Made by a program: the position numbers and the translations under genes. 33,027 bases of DNA from Actinomycetospora soli. Lineage in GTDB: Bacteria > Actinomycetota > Actinomycetes > Mycobacteriales > Pseudonocardiaceae. Positions 6,631-16,824 of this stretch are shown one piece after another (positions within the stretch are counted from its first letter, which is position 1; each line of letters opens with the position of its first letter). Where the stretch lies: the NCBI RefSeq assembly GCF_021026295.1, contig NZ_JAJNDA010000036.1, forward strand, positions 1 through 33,027. The letters run 5' to 3'. Below the pieces are notes generated by a model. The model was not told where the DNA came from, ran no database searches, and saw nothing but the letters and a program-made list of their open reading frames with translations.

Positions 6631-8051
6631 GCCTGCCTCCGGCGGAAGTCGATCGAGGCCACCCACTTGGTGTTGTGCACCCCGGGCAGCGCCGGGACGA
6701 TCACCCGCGCGGGGAAGCCGTGGTCGCCGGAGAGGTCGGCCATCGGCCCGCCGTCGTCGTCGCCGACCCGCAGGGCGAGCAGCGAGTCCTCGTCGAGCAC
6801 CTGGTTCGACTGCAACGTCGCCCGCGCGAAGGCCCCGGACGTCTCGACCGACTGCACGAACGCGTCGTCGGGCTCGGGGACCCCCGCGAGTGCCGCGAGG
6901 TCGCGCAGCCGCACGCCGGACCAGGTCCGCGTCGTCGACCAGCCCTCCACGCACGCGATCGGCAGCACCGCCGTGTGCTGGGGCATGCGGGCGAGGTCGT
7001 CGCGGGACAGCGACACCTCGCTCGTCCCGCCGGTCAGCCGCAGCCGCCACCCGTCCCCGAGCGCGGCCGGGTCGATCCCCGAGCCGGCGAGCGTGCGGTT
7101 GATCTGGAAGTCGTTCGGACCGTCGCCGTAGGACTGCCCGCGGGGCGAGAGCAGGGCCAGCGGGCGCAGCGCGTCCCAGGTCTGGCCGATCGACAGCACC
7201 CCGACGAGGACGCTGCCGCCGCCGACCAGGCCGAGCAGGCCGCGGCGGGACAGGGTCGGCCGGTTCGGGTCCAGCGGCGCGAGACCGTGCGAGTCCATCG
7301 GCTCGGGCTCGGTCTCCGCCGGCGTGTCGTGCAGCCACCGGGCGAGGGCCCCGGTGCCGTGCGGGCCCGAGCGGAGCGCGCGGACCATCGTCGGGAGCTT
7401 GAGCGCCACGTGCGCGACGAAGCCCGCGATGAAGACCCAGGCCCCGTAGTAGTGGGCGGTGTAGAACCCGAAGCCCCACGAGTAGTCGTACTGCGAGTTC
7501 ATCAGGCCGGTGACGAAGGTGAAGAGCACCCCGCCGACCAGCGCGAGCAGCGAGATGCGCTCGAGCAGCTGGGCGACGCTCGTCACCGGGGGCCAGGCGA
7601 AGAGCTTCGGCACCACCGACCACAGCTTGGCCAGGACGATCGGCGTGAGGATCATCCCGCCGACCACGTGCAGGCCCTGGGTGAGCCGGTAGAACCACGA
7701 CGGGTTCGTGGGCCAGTCGAAGAACGGCAGGTGCAGGCCCCCGACGTCGGCCGGGATGGCCTGTCCGAACTGCGGACCGTAGGCGATGTAGGACAGCAGC
7801 CCGGTGAGGATCACGATCGGCAGCCCGACGAGCAGCACCGCACCGAACACCGAGGTCAGCCACGTCCCGCGCAGGGGGCTGCGCCAGGTGCGCGGGTGGA
7901 ACGGCGGGGGCACCGGGATCCGTGCGAGCCCCCGCCACAGCGCCCGCGGGGCGCCGTACTCGGGCTCCGGTGCGGTCCGGGTCGGGCCCGGCCGTCCCGG
8001 CGTGGGGTCCACGCTGTCCTCCCCGTCGTTCGACTCGACCGGCATGAGCAT
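6627..8051 (-). CDS. Cytochrome b561-like membrane domain fused to a molybdopterin-dependent oxidoreductase
   Basis: A 474-residue membrane redox enzyme. The first 240 residues hold four hydrophobic helices of cytochrome b561/formate dehydrogenase gamma type with candidate haem histidines (GLHVVGG, YTAHYYGA, FVAHVAL). Next, SRRGLLGLVGGGSVLVGVL (about 266-285) combines a twin-arginine-like motif with one more hydrophobic segment. The C-terminal 190 residues are a sulfite-oxidase-type Mo-cofactor domain, with the likely Mo-ligand Cys in PIACVEGW (about 366) and the family ending GDHGFPARVIVPALPGVHNT. It would pass electrons between an extracytoplasmic Mo site and the quinone pool; the substrate is unknown. 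The start is taken as ATG 8051 (a second ATG lies at 8045). It is coupled to the small membrane protein by ATGA. Confidence 0.85.
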   Translation of the reverse strand: MLMPVESNDGEDSVDPTPGRPGPTRTAPEPEYGAPRALWRGLARIPVPPPFHPRTWRSPLRGTWLTSVFGAVLLVGLPIVILTGLLSYIAYGPQFGQAIPADVGGLHLPFFDWPTNPSWFYRLTQGLHVVGGMILTPIVLAKLWSVVPKLFAWPPVTSVAQLLERISLLALVGGVLFTFVTGLMNSQYDYSWGFGFYTAHYYGAWVFIAGFVAHVALKLPTMVRALRSGPHGTGALARWLHDTPAETEPEPMDSHGLAPLDPNRPTLSRRGLLGLVGGGSVLVGVLSIGQTWDALRPLALLSPRGQSYGDGPNDFQINRTLAGSGIDPAALGDGWRLRLTGGTSEVSLSRDDLARMPQHTAVLPIACVEGWSTTRTWSGVRLRDLAALAGVPEPDDAFVQSVETSGAFARATLQSNQVLDEDSLLALRVGDDDGGPMADLSGDHGFPARVIVPALPGVHNTKWVASIDFRRRQA

Positions 8052-8181
8052 GGCCGCTCGGCGGCGTCTCCGCCCGACGTGGCTCCGCGGCCGGATGTCC
8101 GGTCCTGGTGGTGTCCGGACGAGAACGGGTACGGGTTCGACGGGTGGACGCCCGTGCACCCGACCGGACGAGGAGGCCTGC

Positions 8182-8400
8182 GTGGCGGACAACATCTACT
8201 CGAAGACCGAGGTCGTGGGGACGTCGGAGGTCAGCGTCGACGAGGCGGTCAAGGGCGCCATCCGGCGTGCCTCGCAGACCATCCGCGAGATCGGCTGGTT
8301 CGAGGTCAGCGAGATCCGCGGGCACGTCGAGAACGGCGAGGTCGCGCACTTCCAGGTGACCGTCAAGATCGGGTTCGCCCTGGAGGACACCAAGTCCTGA
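8182..8400 (+). CDS. Dodecin family flavin-binding protein
   Basis: A 72-residue protein of dodecin size (65-75). Dodecins assemble as 12-mers that store flavin or CoA and buffer free flavin. The family pattern is plain: NIYSKTEVVGTSEVSVDEAV at residues 4-23, then IRRASQTIREIGWFEVSEIR with the flavin-stacking Trp (about 42), GHVENGEVAHFQVTVKIGF and LED. GTG 8182 has a strong AGGAGG at 8171-8176, 5 nt upstream. It is monocistronic and divergent from the Mo-oxidoreductase gene. The identification is secure; the actual ligand cannot be told from sequence. Confidence 0.93.
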   Translation: MADNIYSKTEVVGTSEVSVDEAVKGAIRRASQTIREIGWFEVSEIRGHVENGEVAHFQVTVKIGFALEDTKS

Positions 8401-8422
8401 GTCACGGGCCGGAGGCGAGTTG

Positions 8423-8441
8423 ATTAGGTAGGCTCACGGAA
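8423..8441 (+). promoter_or_regulatory. Promoter region of the MFS gene with an IdeR/DtxR-like half box
   Basis: The 19 nt ending one base before GTG 8443 match the IdeR/DtxR iron-box consensus at about 12 of 19 positions. The left half GGTAGGCT fits well and the right half poorly. It includes TAGGCT (8429-8434), a -10 box 8 nt from the start codon, so the transcript is probably leaderless. Iron control is only a suggestion. Confidence 0.3.
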
Positions 8442-8442
8442 C

Positions 8443-9690
8443 GTGGCAGTGGATGCGTCGGCGGGCATGTTCGCCTCGCTGCGCATCCGCAACTACCGGC
8501 TCTTCGCCTCCGGCCAGGTGGTCTCGCTCGTCGGGACCTGGATGCAGCGGGTCGCCCAGGACTGGCTGGTCCTCAACCTCTCGGGCGGGAGCCCGGTCGC
8601 CCTCGGCGTGGCCGCGGCCCTGCAGTTCGGGCCCACGCTGCTGCTCTCCCTCGCCGGCGGCGCGCTCGCCGACCGGTACGACAAGCGCCGGGTCCTCATG
8701 GGCCTGCAGGTCGGGATGGGCCTCTGCGCGCTCGTGCTCGGGCTGCTCGACGTCACCGGCACCGCGACCCTCGGCATCGTCTACCTGCTCTGCTTCGTCA
8801 ACGGCTGCTTCTCCGCCGTCGACGCCCCCGTGCGGCAGTCGTTCGCGGGCGAGATGGTCGGGCCGGAGGCGCTGACGAACGCGGTCGCCCTGAACTCGAT
8901 GACGTTCAACACCGCGCGGATCGTCGGCCCCGCGGTGGCCGGCCTGATGATCGCCGCGGTCGGCACCGGCTGGGTGTTCCTGGTCAACTTCGCGACCTTC
9001 GCCGCCGTGCTCACCGGGCTGGCCCTCATGCGGCCGGCGGACATGTTCGCCTACGAACGGGCCGCCCGGGCGAAGGGCGCGATCCGGGACGGGCTGCGCG
9101 AGGTCCGACGCCGACCCGATCTCATCCTGCTGCTCACCGTGGTGTTCTTCGTCTCCACGTTCGGCATCAACTTCTTCATGACGCTCGCGATCACCGCGCG
9201 GCTCGTCTTCGACCGGGGCGCCGAGTCCTACGGCCTGCTGACCTCCGCGCTCGCCGTCGGCTGCCTGCTGGGCACGTTCGTGGCCGCCCGCCGCGTCGGG
9301 CGCCCGCGCCTGCGCACGGTGCTCCTCGCGGGCCTGTTCTTCGGCGTCGCCGAGCTGTTCACCGGCGTCATGCCCACCTACGCCCTCACGGCGCTGCTGC
9401 TCGTCCCCACCGGCCTCGGGCAGCTGGTCTTCACGACGGCGGCCAACGCGGCCGTGCAGCTCGGCGTCTCGGAGTCGATGCGGGGCCGGGTGATGGGTCT
9501 GTACGTGCTCGTGCTGCTGGGCGGGACCCCGCTCGGGGGTCCGGTGCTCGGCTGGATGGCCGACGCCTGGGGCGGTCGGGCCCCGCTCGTGGTCGGCGGC
9601 GTGCTCACGGTGGCGACGGTGCTCGTCGCCGCGGCCGTCGTGGCCTGGCAGGCCCGGCGCGCCCGCGCCCTCGGGGTCGCGCCGGCCTGA
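8443..9690 (+). CDS. MFS transporter (EntS/DHA3-like exporter)
   Basis: A 415-residue Major Facilitator Superfamily protein with about 11-12 membrane helices. It opens with FASLRIRNYRLFASGQVV, SLVGTWMQRVAQDWLVL, then the MFS loop motif GGALADRYDKRRVLM (residues about 75-90, variant of GxxxDRxGRR), NGCFSAVDAPVRQSFAGEMV and later MRGRVMGLYVLVLLGGTPLG. This type includes enterobactin exporter EntS and many drug or macrolide pumps; substrate and direction cannot be fixed here. An iron-box-like sequence in its promoter weakly favours a siderophore link, but no biosynthesis genes are near. It ends 6 nt from the convergent glutamate-cysteine ligase gene. Confidence 0.85.
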   Translation: MAVDASAGMFASLRIRNYRLFASGQVVSLVGTWMQRVAQDWLVLNLSGGSPVALGVAAALQFGPTLLLSLAGGALADRYDKRRVLMGLQVGMGLCALVLGLLDVTGTATLGIVYLLCFVNGCFSAVDAPVRQSFAGEMVGPEALTNAVALNSMTFNTARIVGPAVAGLMIAAVGTGWVFLVNFATFAAVLTGLALMRPADMFAYERAARAKGAIRDGLREVRRRPDLILLLTVVFFVSTFGINFFMTLAITARLVFDRGAESYGLLTSALAVGCLLGTFVAARRVGRPRLRTVLLAGLFFGVAELFTGVMPTYALTALLLVPTGLGQLVFTTAANAAVQLGVSESMRGRVMGLYVLVLLGGTPLGGPVLGWMADAWGGRAPLVVGGVLTVATVLVAAAVVAWQARRARALGVAPA

Positions 9691-9696
9691 CCCCGG

Positions 9697-11181
9697 CTAC
9701 GTCACCGGCCAGGCGTGCACCGGGATGTTCTCGGCCATGTTCGTCACGTAGCGCTCGAGCATCCGCTCCATCGCGGTCGGGCGGGTGCAGCCGTCCTTCT
9801 CCAGCGCGTGCACCATCGCCGTCTGCCAGGACGCCCCCGTGCACCCCGACCGGCAGCGCGCCTCGATGACGGCGAGGTAGCGGTCGGCGACGTCGGGTGC
9901 GACGTCCCAGGCGGCGAGGCCGGCGCGGGCGAGCGGCAGCAGCGTGTCGAGCACGAGCCGGTCGACCGCCACCTTGCCCTGTCCCGGCCAGTACAGCTCG
10001 GCGTCGAGCCCGTGCTGCGCGCCCGCGACGAAGTTCTCGTGCGCGGCCGCGAAGGTCATCGAGGTCCACGGCGGGTGCTCGCTCGCCACGAGCGCCCGGA
10101 CCAGGCCGTAGAAGAACAGGGCGTTGGCCACGGCGTCGACCGCGGTCGGCCCGGCCGGCAGCACCCGGTTCTCCAAGCGCAGGTGGGCGACCCCGTCGGC
10201 GACGTCGTACACCGGCCGGTTCCAGCGCCACACGGTGCCGGAGTGCAGCCGCAGCTCGTGCAGCTGCGGCGCGCACCCGTCGTCGAGCACCGCGAGCGGG
10301 TCCTCGTCGTCGCACAGGGGCAGCAGCGCGGGGAAGTAGCGGACGTTCTCCTCGAAGAGGTCGGTCACCGAGGACGCCCAGCGGTCGCCGAACCACACCC
10401 GGGGCCGGACGCCCTGGTTGCGCAGCTCGACGGGGCGGACGTCGACCGACTGCTCGAACAGCGGGACCCGCGTCTCGGCCCACAGCCGGTGCCCGAGCAG
10501 GAACGGCGAGTTCGCGGCCAGGGCCACCTGCACCCCCGCGATCGCCTGTGCGGCGTTCCAGTGTGCGGGGAAGGTCTCCGGGGTGAGCTGCAGGTGCAGC
10601 TGCAGCGAGGTGCACGCCGCCTCGGGGGCGATGGAGTCGACGTCGAGCACGAGGTGCTCGGGGTCGGCGGTGCCCGGCGCGGCGATGTCCAGGTGGAAGG
10701 GCTCCCCGCGGGCGCCGACCATCTGGCGGTTGAGCAGGTCGTAGCGCGGGTCGTCGGTCAGCTGGTCGGAGTCGAGGTGCTCGGGCCGCAGGGTCGGCAG
10801 GATGCCGATGGTCACCGGGGTGGCGCCGACCACGGCCGCGGAGCGGCGGGCGCAGCCGATCGAGGCGGCCATGTCGTCCTCGAGCTCGCAGGCCGAGGTG
10901 CCCGGCAGCGTCCGGGGCGGCAGGTTGATCTCGAGGTTCCACCGGCCCAGCTCGGTGGTGAGCAGGTCCGACGCCGACCGGTCGAGCACGGCGTGGTTGA
11001 GCATCGCGGGGCGCATGCCCTCGTCGACCAGGGCGAGCTCGAGTTCCACCCCGGTGCGCAGCTCGTCGGCCGCGAACCGGCCCTCGGCGACCATCCGACG
11101 GAGGGCGTCGAGGCAGCGGTGGACCTTGCTGCGGTACTCGTCGCGGTCGGACAGGACGGTGCGTGAGACGACCCGACCCAT
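9697..11181 (-). CDS. GCS2-family glutamate-cysteine ligase-like enzyme
   Basis: A 494-residue carboxylate-amine ligase (COG2170, YbdK/GCS2 type) that would join glutamate and cysteine, or a related amine, using ATP. Landmarks are GVELELALVDEGMRPAM (about residues 44-60, ATP/metal Glu), GRWNLEINLPPR (about 79-90), VGATPVTIGILPTL, CTSLQLHLQL, AANSPFLLGHRLWAETRVPL, RLHSGTVWRWNRPVYDV and RLENRVLPAGPTAVD. The length matches a long actinobacterial subclass rather than the roughly 370-residue YbdK proteins. In actinobacteria gamma-glutamylcysteine feeds ergothioneine synthesis (EgtA), but no egtB-E genes are nearby. ATG 11181 is chosen because the family begins MG; the ribosome site is weak. Confidence 0.82.
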   Translation of the reverse strand: MGRVVSRTVLSDRDEYRSKVHRCLDALRRMVAEGRFAADELRTGVELELALVDEGMRPAMLNHAVLDRSASDLLTTELGRWNLEINLPPRTLPGTSACELEDDMAASIGCARRSAAVVGATPVTIGILPTLRPEHLDSDQLTDDPRYDLLNRQMVGARGEPFHLDIAAPGTADPEHLVLDVDSIAPEAACTSLQLHLQLTPETFPAHWNAAQAIAGVQVALAANSPFLLGHRLWAETRVPLFEQSVDVRPVELRNQGVRPRVWFGDRWASSVTDLFEENVRYFPALLPLCDDEDPLAVLDDGCAPQLHELRLHSGTVWRWNRPVYDVADGVAHLRLENRVLPAGPTAVDAVANALFFYGLVRALVASEHPPWTSMTFAAAHENFVAGAQHGLDAELYWPGQGKVAVDRLVLDTLLPLARAGLAAWDVAPDVADRYLAVIEARCRSGCTGASWQTAMVHALEKDGCTRPTAMERMLERYVTNMAENIPVHAWPVT

Positions 11182-11536
11182 CAGAGCCGGATCCCGCCTC
11201 CCGCCGCGGGTCGGCAGCACGGTGGGCTGCCGAGGTGGTCGCGGGAGTGCGCCGGTGCGGTCGGTACGGCGGTCGGCCCCATCAGTGCCCGGCTCCCTCT
11301 CTCGGCCCGCGCCCCTGCCCGTGGTGTCCGGCAGGGGTCGGGCGGTGCTCTCCCCCGACGACCCGGATCACGGTGACACAGCCGTGTGTCACACACCAGG
11401 GTCGAGCACCGTTCGCCTCGTCATAGCGTCCGTTCAGCGGAGGTGGCGTGGTGGACGCCACCGCTCGGCGCACATGCAGATGCGGTGGTCGCAGGAGCGG
11501 GATCGGCGGGTGTGCGCAATCCCGTCGCGGGAACCG
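11182..11536. other. 355-nt intergenic region with a perfect hairpin/operator-like palindrome
   Basis: This lies between the glutamate-cysteine ligase gene and the nuclease gene, both on the minus strand, so it should hold the ligase promoter. The only clear structure is at 11373-11392: GTGACACA, a 4-nt spacer, and TGTGTCAC, a perfect 8-bp inverted repeat that could be a dimeric regulator site or a terminator stem. It carries no T-tract. No convincing small gene, RNA gene or repeat was seen elsewhere in it. Confidence 0.5.
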
Positions 11537-12079
11537 TCAGGAACCCCGGCCGAAGTCCTCGGGCGAGACGTTGTCGAGGAACGCCCGGAAGCGGTCGACC
11601 TCCTCCTCGTCGGGCACCCCCTCGCCGTCCCCGTCGCCCGCGGAGCCCTCGGACTCGTCGTCGTCGACCAGCACGCCCGCCTCGACCAGGACGGCCTCGG
11701 TGGCGTGGATCGGCACGTCGACGTGCAGGGCGATGGCGATCGAGTCGCTGGGCCGGGCGGAGACCCGCAGCCCGCGGTCGAAGACCAGGTCGGCGTAGAA
11801 GGTCCCGCCGCGCACCTCGGTGATCTCGATCCGCTCCAGGGTGCGGCCGAGTGCCGACACGACGTCGGCGATCAGGACGTGCGTCAACGGCCGTTCGGGC
11901 AACCGGCCCTGCTGCTCCAGGGCGATCGCCTCCGCCTCGGCCAGGCCGATCCAAATCTGCAGGCACCGCTTGCCCGTCGTCTCCTGCAGGAGCACCACCG
12001 GATGCCGGTTGGCGTCCGACGTCGTCTGCTGCGCCGCGTCGTCGACGGCCAGGACGCCGACCACCCGCATCTCGCTCAC
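11537..12079 (-). CDS. Bifunctional nuclease family protein (DUF151)
   Basis: A 180-residue protein with a DUF151/bifunctional nuclease domain over residues 1-135 and an acidic, probably disordered tail (DDDESEGSAGDGDGEG) before a short helix (EEEVDRFRAFLDNVSPEDF). Landmarks are HPVVLLQETTGKRCLQIWIG, EAEAIALEQQG, TLERIEITEVRGGTFYADLV and SARPSDSIAIALHVDVPIHA. Family members from plants have DNase and RNase activity; the bacterial role is poorly defined. In many actinobacteria the gene lies beside a MerR regulator and gcvH, which is not so here. GTG 12079 has GGGAGG 7 nt upstream; a second in-frame ATG occurs three codons later. Confidence 0.9.
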   Translation of the reverse strand: MSEMRVVGVLAVDDAAQQTTSDANRHPVVLLQETTGKRCLQIWIGLAEAEAIALEQQGRLPERPLTHVLIADVVSALGRTLERIEITEVRGGTFYADLVFDRGLRVSARPSDSIAIALHVDVPIHATEAVLVEAGVLVDDDESEGSAGDGDGEGVPDEEEVDRFRAFLDNVSPEDFGRGS

Positions 12080-12321
12080 GTTGTCGCCTCCCGTATCCGG
12101 GGGGCGCCCGACGGTCCTCGGTCGAGTCCCGCTGCGCCTCCCCGGCCGACCCCATCCTGTCAGTCGCCGACCCTGTCGTCAGGGCCGAGCGCCGCGCGCC
12201 GTGCCCGCCACCGGCATGCCCCGTGCCCCCGGACGGCACACCCGGGACCGGTCGGGGACGACGGGGCCGGGCGGAGCCCGACCTCCGACGGCGCGGAGAT
12301 CAGGTCTGGAACGATGCGGGC

Positions 12322-13149
12322 GTGGTGCGGATCGTGGAGCTCGACGACGCGGGGGACCCCGACCCACCCGACCCCCGCCGCGCCCTCCTCGCCGACTTCC
12401 GGGACCTCTCGCGCGCCGACCGCCGCCCCGACCGCCCCGGCGGACGGGGCCTGGTGCTGGCCGAGGGCACGGTGGTGGTGCGCCGGCTGCTCGCCTCGCC
12501 CTACCCGCCGCGGGCCCTGCTCGGCGTGCCCCGCCGGATCGCCGAGCTGGAGCCGGAGCTGGCCCCGCTCGACGTCACCGCGTTCGTCGCCGACGCCGAC
12601 ACCATGGCCCGGGTCGTGGGCTTCCACCTCAACCGCGGCGTGCTCGCGAGCGCCGGCCGCGCCCCGGAGCCCGACCTCGACGTGCTCCTCGCCACAGCGA
12701 CGCGGGTCGCGGTGCTCGAGGGCGTCAACGACCACGAGAACCTCGGCGCGCTGTTCCGCAACGCCGCCGCCCTGGGCGTGGACGCCGTCCTCCTCGGGCC
12801 GGGCTGCGCCGACCCGCTCTACCGCCGCAGCGTGCGCGTGTCGATGGGCCACGTGCTGCACGTGCCGTTCCTGACCGCCCCCTGGGACGCCCTCACGGCC
12901 GCCCTGCGGGCCCACGGCTTCGTCCTCGGGGCCCTCACGCCCGCGGGCGACGTGCCGCCCGCCGCGCTGGCCGCGGAGGCGCGGGTGGCCCTCCTGCTCG
13001 GCGCGGAGGGCCCGGGCCTGTCCGACGAGGCCCTCGCGCTCGCCGACCGGCGCGTGCGGATCCCGATGGTGCCGGGCGTCGACTCCCTCAACGTCGCGAC
13101 GGCGGGTGCGGTCGCCTTCCACGCCGTCGGCAGCGGGGTCACCGCGTGA
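12322..13149 (+). CDS. TrmH/SpoU family RNA 2'-O-methyltransferase
   Basis: A 275-residue enzyme that would transfer methyl from S-adenosylmethionine to a ribose 2'-OH of rRNA or tRNA. An N-terminal substrate-binding region (about 20-115, including GLVLAEGTVVVRRLLAS) precedes the SPOUT knot with its three motifs: GVNDHENLGALFRNAAALG (about 133-151), LLLGAEGPGLSDEAL (about 222-236) and IPMVPGVDSLNVATAGAVAF (about 247-266). The target nucleotide is unknown. The equivalent position in M. tuberculosis (Rv0881) has the same kind of gene followed by a DUF2537 membrane protein, as here. GTG 12322 is 6 nt after AACGAT, so it may be leaderless. It overlaps the next gene by four bases. Confidence 0.88.
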   Translation: MVRIVELDDAGDPDPPDPRRALLADFRDLSRADRRPDRPGGRGLVLAEGTVVVRRLLASPYPPRALLGVPRRIAELEPELAPLDVTAFVADADTMARVVGFHLNRGVLASAGRAPEPDLDVLLATATRVAVLEGVNDHENLGALFRNAAALGVDAVLLGPGCADPLYRRSVRVSMGHVLHVPFLTAPWDALTAALRAHGFVLGALTPAGDVPPAALAAEARVALLLGAEGPGLSDEALALADRRVRIPMVPGVDSLNVATAGAVAFHAVGSGVTA

Positions 13150-13814
13150 CGGTGCTCGAGGTCGGCGCCCGGCGGGGCCGCGCGCTCGTCGGCGACCACC
13201 CGGTCGGCGCCGTCGCCGACGACGGGTGGGGCCACTACGCGCCGGGCGCGGACCTGAGCCCGGAACTCGTCGCGCTGCTCGACGACTGGGCCCGCGCCGC
13301 CGACGCGTGGGAGCGCTCGGGGGCCGGTCCGCGGTCGTCGGAGGGGGTCCGGGTGAGCCGGACCGGCCGGCACCTCGCCGCGCGGGTCTCCGTCGTCCTG
13401 CGGCGTCCCGTGGACTACCGCGACCCGGTCAGCGGGCTGCGCATCCCCCTGCGGGCGGTCACGACCGCGCCGCGGGTCCCGGCGGTGCCGCTGACCGGCA
13501 CCCGGCGGGCCCGGCGCACGCCGGGCACCGTCTCGACCGTCTTCACCGAACCCACCCCGTGGGCGACCGGGCTGACCCTCGCGGCGATCGTCGCGGGCCT
13601 CGTCCTGGCGGCCAACGTGACGCTCGCGCTGCCGCTGGTGGCCGGGCTGGGGTGGTTCGGGGTGCTGATCGACCTCGTGGTCGTCGCGGGGCTGGTGCCC
13701 GCGCTGTGGCTGAACCGCACGGTGCCCACCTGGCGGTGGGCGGTGTGGGGGACCTTCGTCGGGATGGGGCTGGCGGTGCCGCCCCTGGTGGTCGCGGCGC
13801 TAGCCGCGGGGTGA
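13146..13814 (+). CDS. DUF2537 family membrane protein
   Basis: A 222-residue protein with a soluble N-terminal half (residues 1-135, HPVGAVADDGWGHYAPGADL, LHLAARV-type beta segments, RRPVDYRDPVSGLRIPLR) and three hydrophobic helices in the C-terminal 85 residues (about 142-160, 166-186 and 196-220). GTG 13146 overlaps the stop of the methyltransferase (GTGA), so the two are co-translated. This gene order is conserved in actinobacteria (Rv0881-Rv0882 type), but no function is known. Its 3' end overlaps the convergent sepH gene by 15 nt. Confidence 0.82.
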   Translation: MTVLEVGARRGRALVGDHPVGAVADDGWGHYAPGADLSPELVALLDDWARAADAWERSGAGPRSSEGVRVSRTGRHLAARVSVVLRRPVDYRDPVSGLRIPLRAVTTAPRVPAVPLTGTRRARRTPGTVSTVFTEPTPWATGLTLAAIVAGLVLAANVTLALPLVAGLGWFGVLIDLVVVAGLVPALWLNRTVPTWRWAVWGTFVGMGLAVPPLVVAALAAG

Positions 13815-14741
13815 CCGGACGCCGAGCAGGACGTCCTCCCAGGAGGGGACGATCGGGTGGGACTTCGACCGCCCCTTGCCGCCCCCGCCGTCGTCGCGGC
13901 CCGGGTCGGTGCGCCCGCTCTCCCGCGGCCGGGCCGGGCGCGGCCGCTCGGGCGCGCGCTGGTCGGGCACGGCGCGGGACCCGCGGGTGCGCCCGGTGGC
14001 CGCGCGCGGGGCGGTGGGCCGTGGCGCCGGGCCGCCGCCGACGGCGACCGCCGACTCCTGCTCCTGGTCCTGCTCGGCCTCGACCGGCTCCTCCTGGGCC
14101 GGCTCGTTCCCGACGGCGGGTCGGGCGGCGCTGCCGTCCGCGCGTCGCGGTCCGGGCGCGGGGGCGAGCCCCATGACGTCCCGGGCCGCCTCGTCGCGCG
14201 GCAGCACGGCCCCGCCCGAGGCGCCGGGCGTGTAGGTCCAGTGGGCGAGGTGCTCGGAGTGGCCGGCGCGCCACGACATGGCCACCACCCAGCGCCCGTC
14301 CTCGCCCTTCCAGGCGTCCCAGGACGCGTCCGAGGCGTCCTGCCCGCGCCCCGAGAGCACGGCACCGATCGTCTCGCCTAGCGTGCGCGGGTCCGCCGGA
14401 CCCTCCGCGGGCACGTGGTGCCCCCGCCGCGCGATCTCGGCGACCCGGGCGCGCTCGAGCAGCACCGGGTAGGCGAACCGCTCGACGTGCGCGGCCGGGA
14501 CCCCCGCCCCGGCCGCGACGTCGGCGACCGACTCGCCGCTGCGGATCCGCGCCTGGATGTCGCGCGGACGCAGCGGCGAGGTCGTCTCGATCTCCATCTG
14601 GCCCAGCCGCCGCACGTCGCCCCGCGCGGCGGCCCGGAGGCGCTCGTCGGAGGGGATGGTGAACCGCTCGTGCCGGATCGGGTCCTCGAGGATCACCGTC
14701 GACGTGTCGTCACCCAGGCCCACGACCCGGAGCTCGCGCAT
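13800..14741 (-). CDS. sepH: Cell division regulator SepH
   Basis: A 313-residue protein (DUF3071) that in Streptomyces and mycobacteria binds FtsZ and promotes its assembly at division sites. The N-terminus is typical (MRELRVVGLGDDTSTVILED, then RHERFTIPSDERLRAAARGD). A helix-turn-helix (about 66-100: RPRDIQARIRSGESVADVAA, VPAAHVERFAYPVL) follows, with GEDGRWVVAMSWRAG and a WTYTP segment near 150-180. The rest is a long acidic, then Arg/Pro-rich disordered linker ending in the conserved C-terminal HPIVPSWEDVLLGVRSP. GGGGAGG lies 7 nt before ATG 14741. The sepH-serC order matches mycobacteria. Confidence 0.92.
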   Translation of the reverse strand: MRELRVVGLGDDTSTVILEDPIRHERFTIPSDERLRAAARGDVRRLGQMEIETTSPLRPRDIQARIRSGESVADVAAGAGVPAAHVERFAYPVLLERARVAEIARRGHHVPAEGPADPRTLGETIGAVLSGRGQDASDASWDAWKGEDGRWVVAMSWRAGHSEHLAHWTYTPGASGGAVLPRDEAARDVMGLAPAPGPRRADGSAARPAVGNEPAQEEPVEAEQDQEQESAVAVGGGPAPRPTAPRAATGRTRGSRAVPDQRAPERPRPARPRESGRTDPGRDDGGGGKGRSKSHPIVPSWEDVLLGVRSPRG

Positions 14742-14790
14742 GATCGGCCTCCCCGGTTAGCCCTGCACGTCCACCGACGACGCTAGGCGA

Positions 14791-14816
14791 GCGCCTGCCC
14801 CCTTCGAGGGAGGCGC
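14791..14816 (-). terminator. Stem-loop downstream of serC
   Basis: GCGCCT, a 3-nt bulge, CCCT, a TCG loop, AGGG and AGGCGC form a 10-bp bulged stem 14 nt beyond the serC stop on the minus strand. It has no U-tract, as is common for actinobacterial terminators. It lies just upstream of sepH and would separate the two minus-strand units. Confidence 0.45.
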
Positions 14817-14829
14817 GCCGGATCGGTTC

Positions 14830-16798
<1,969 letters not shown>

Positions 16799-16812
16799 CT
16801 GGCGGAGCCACC

Positions 16813-16818
16813 TAGAAT
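16813..16818 (+). promoter_or_regulatory. Putative -10 box TAGAAT, leaderless start for the MFS gene
   Basis: TAGAAT (16813-16818) ends 6 nt before GTG 16825 and is the best -10 match in the window. Its TAG is part of the palindrome's outer right arm, and a -35 region would fall in the right half of the palindrome itself. Confidence 0.5.
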
Positions 16819-16824
16819 CGTGAG

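Noticed and set aside
11163..11470. Short open frames on both strands in the 355-nt gap
   Set aside because: No ribosome site, no recognisable motif, and residue composition typical of non-coding GC-rich DNA.
11851..12321. N-terminal extension of the TrmH-type methyltransferase
   Set aside because: The upstream open frame is antisense to the bifunctional nuclease gene; the family's N-terminus fits GTG 12322, where the start also has a plausible leaderless promoter.
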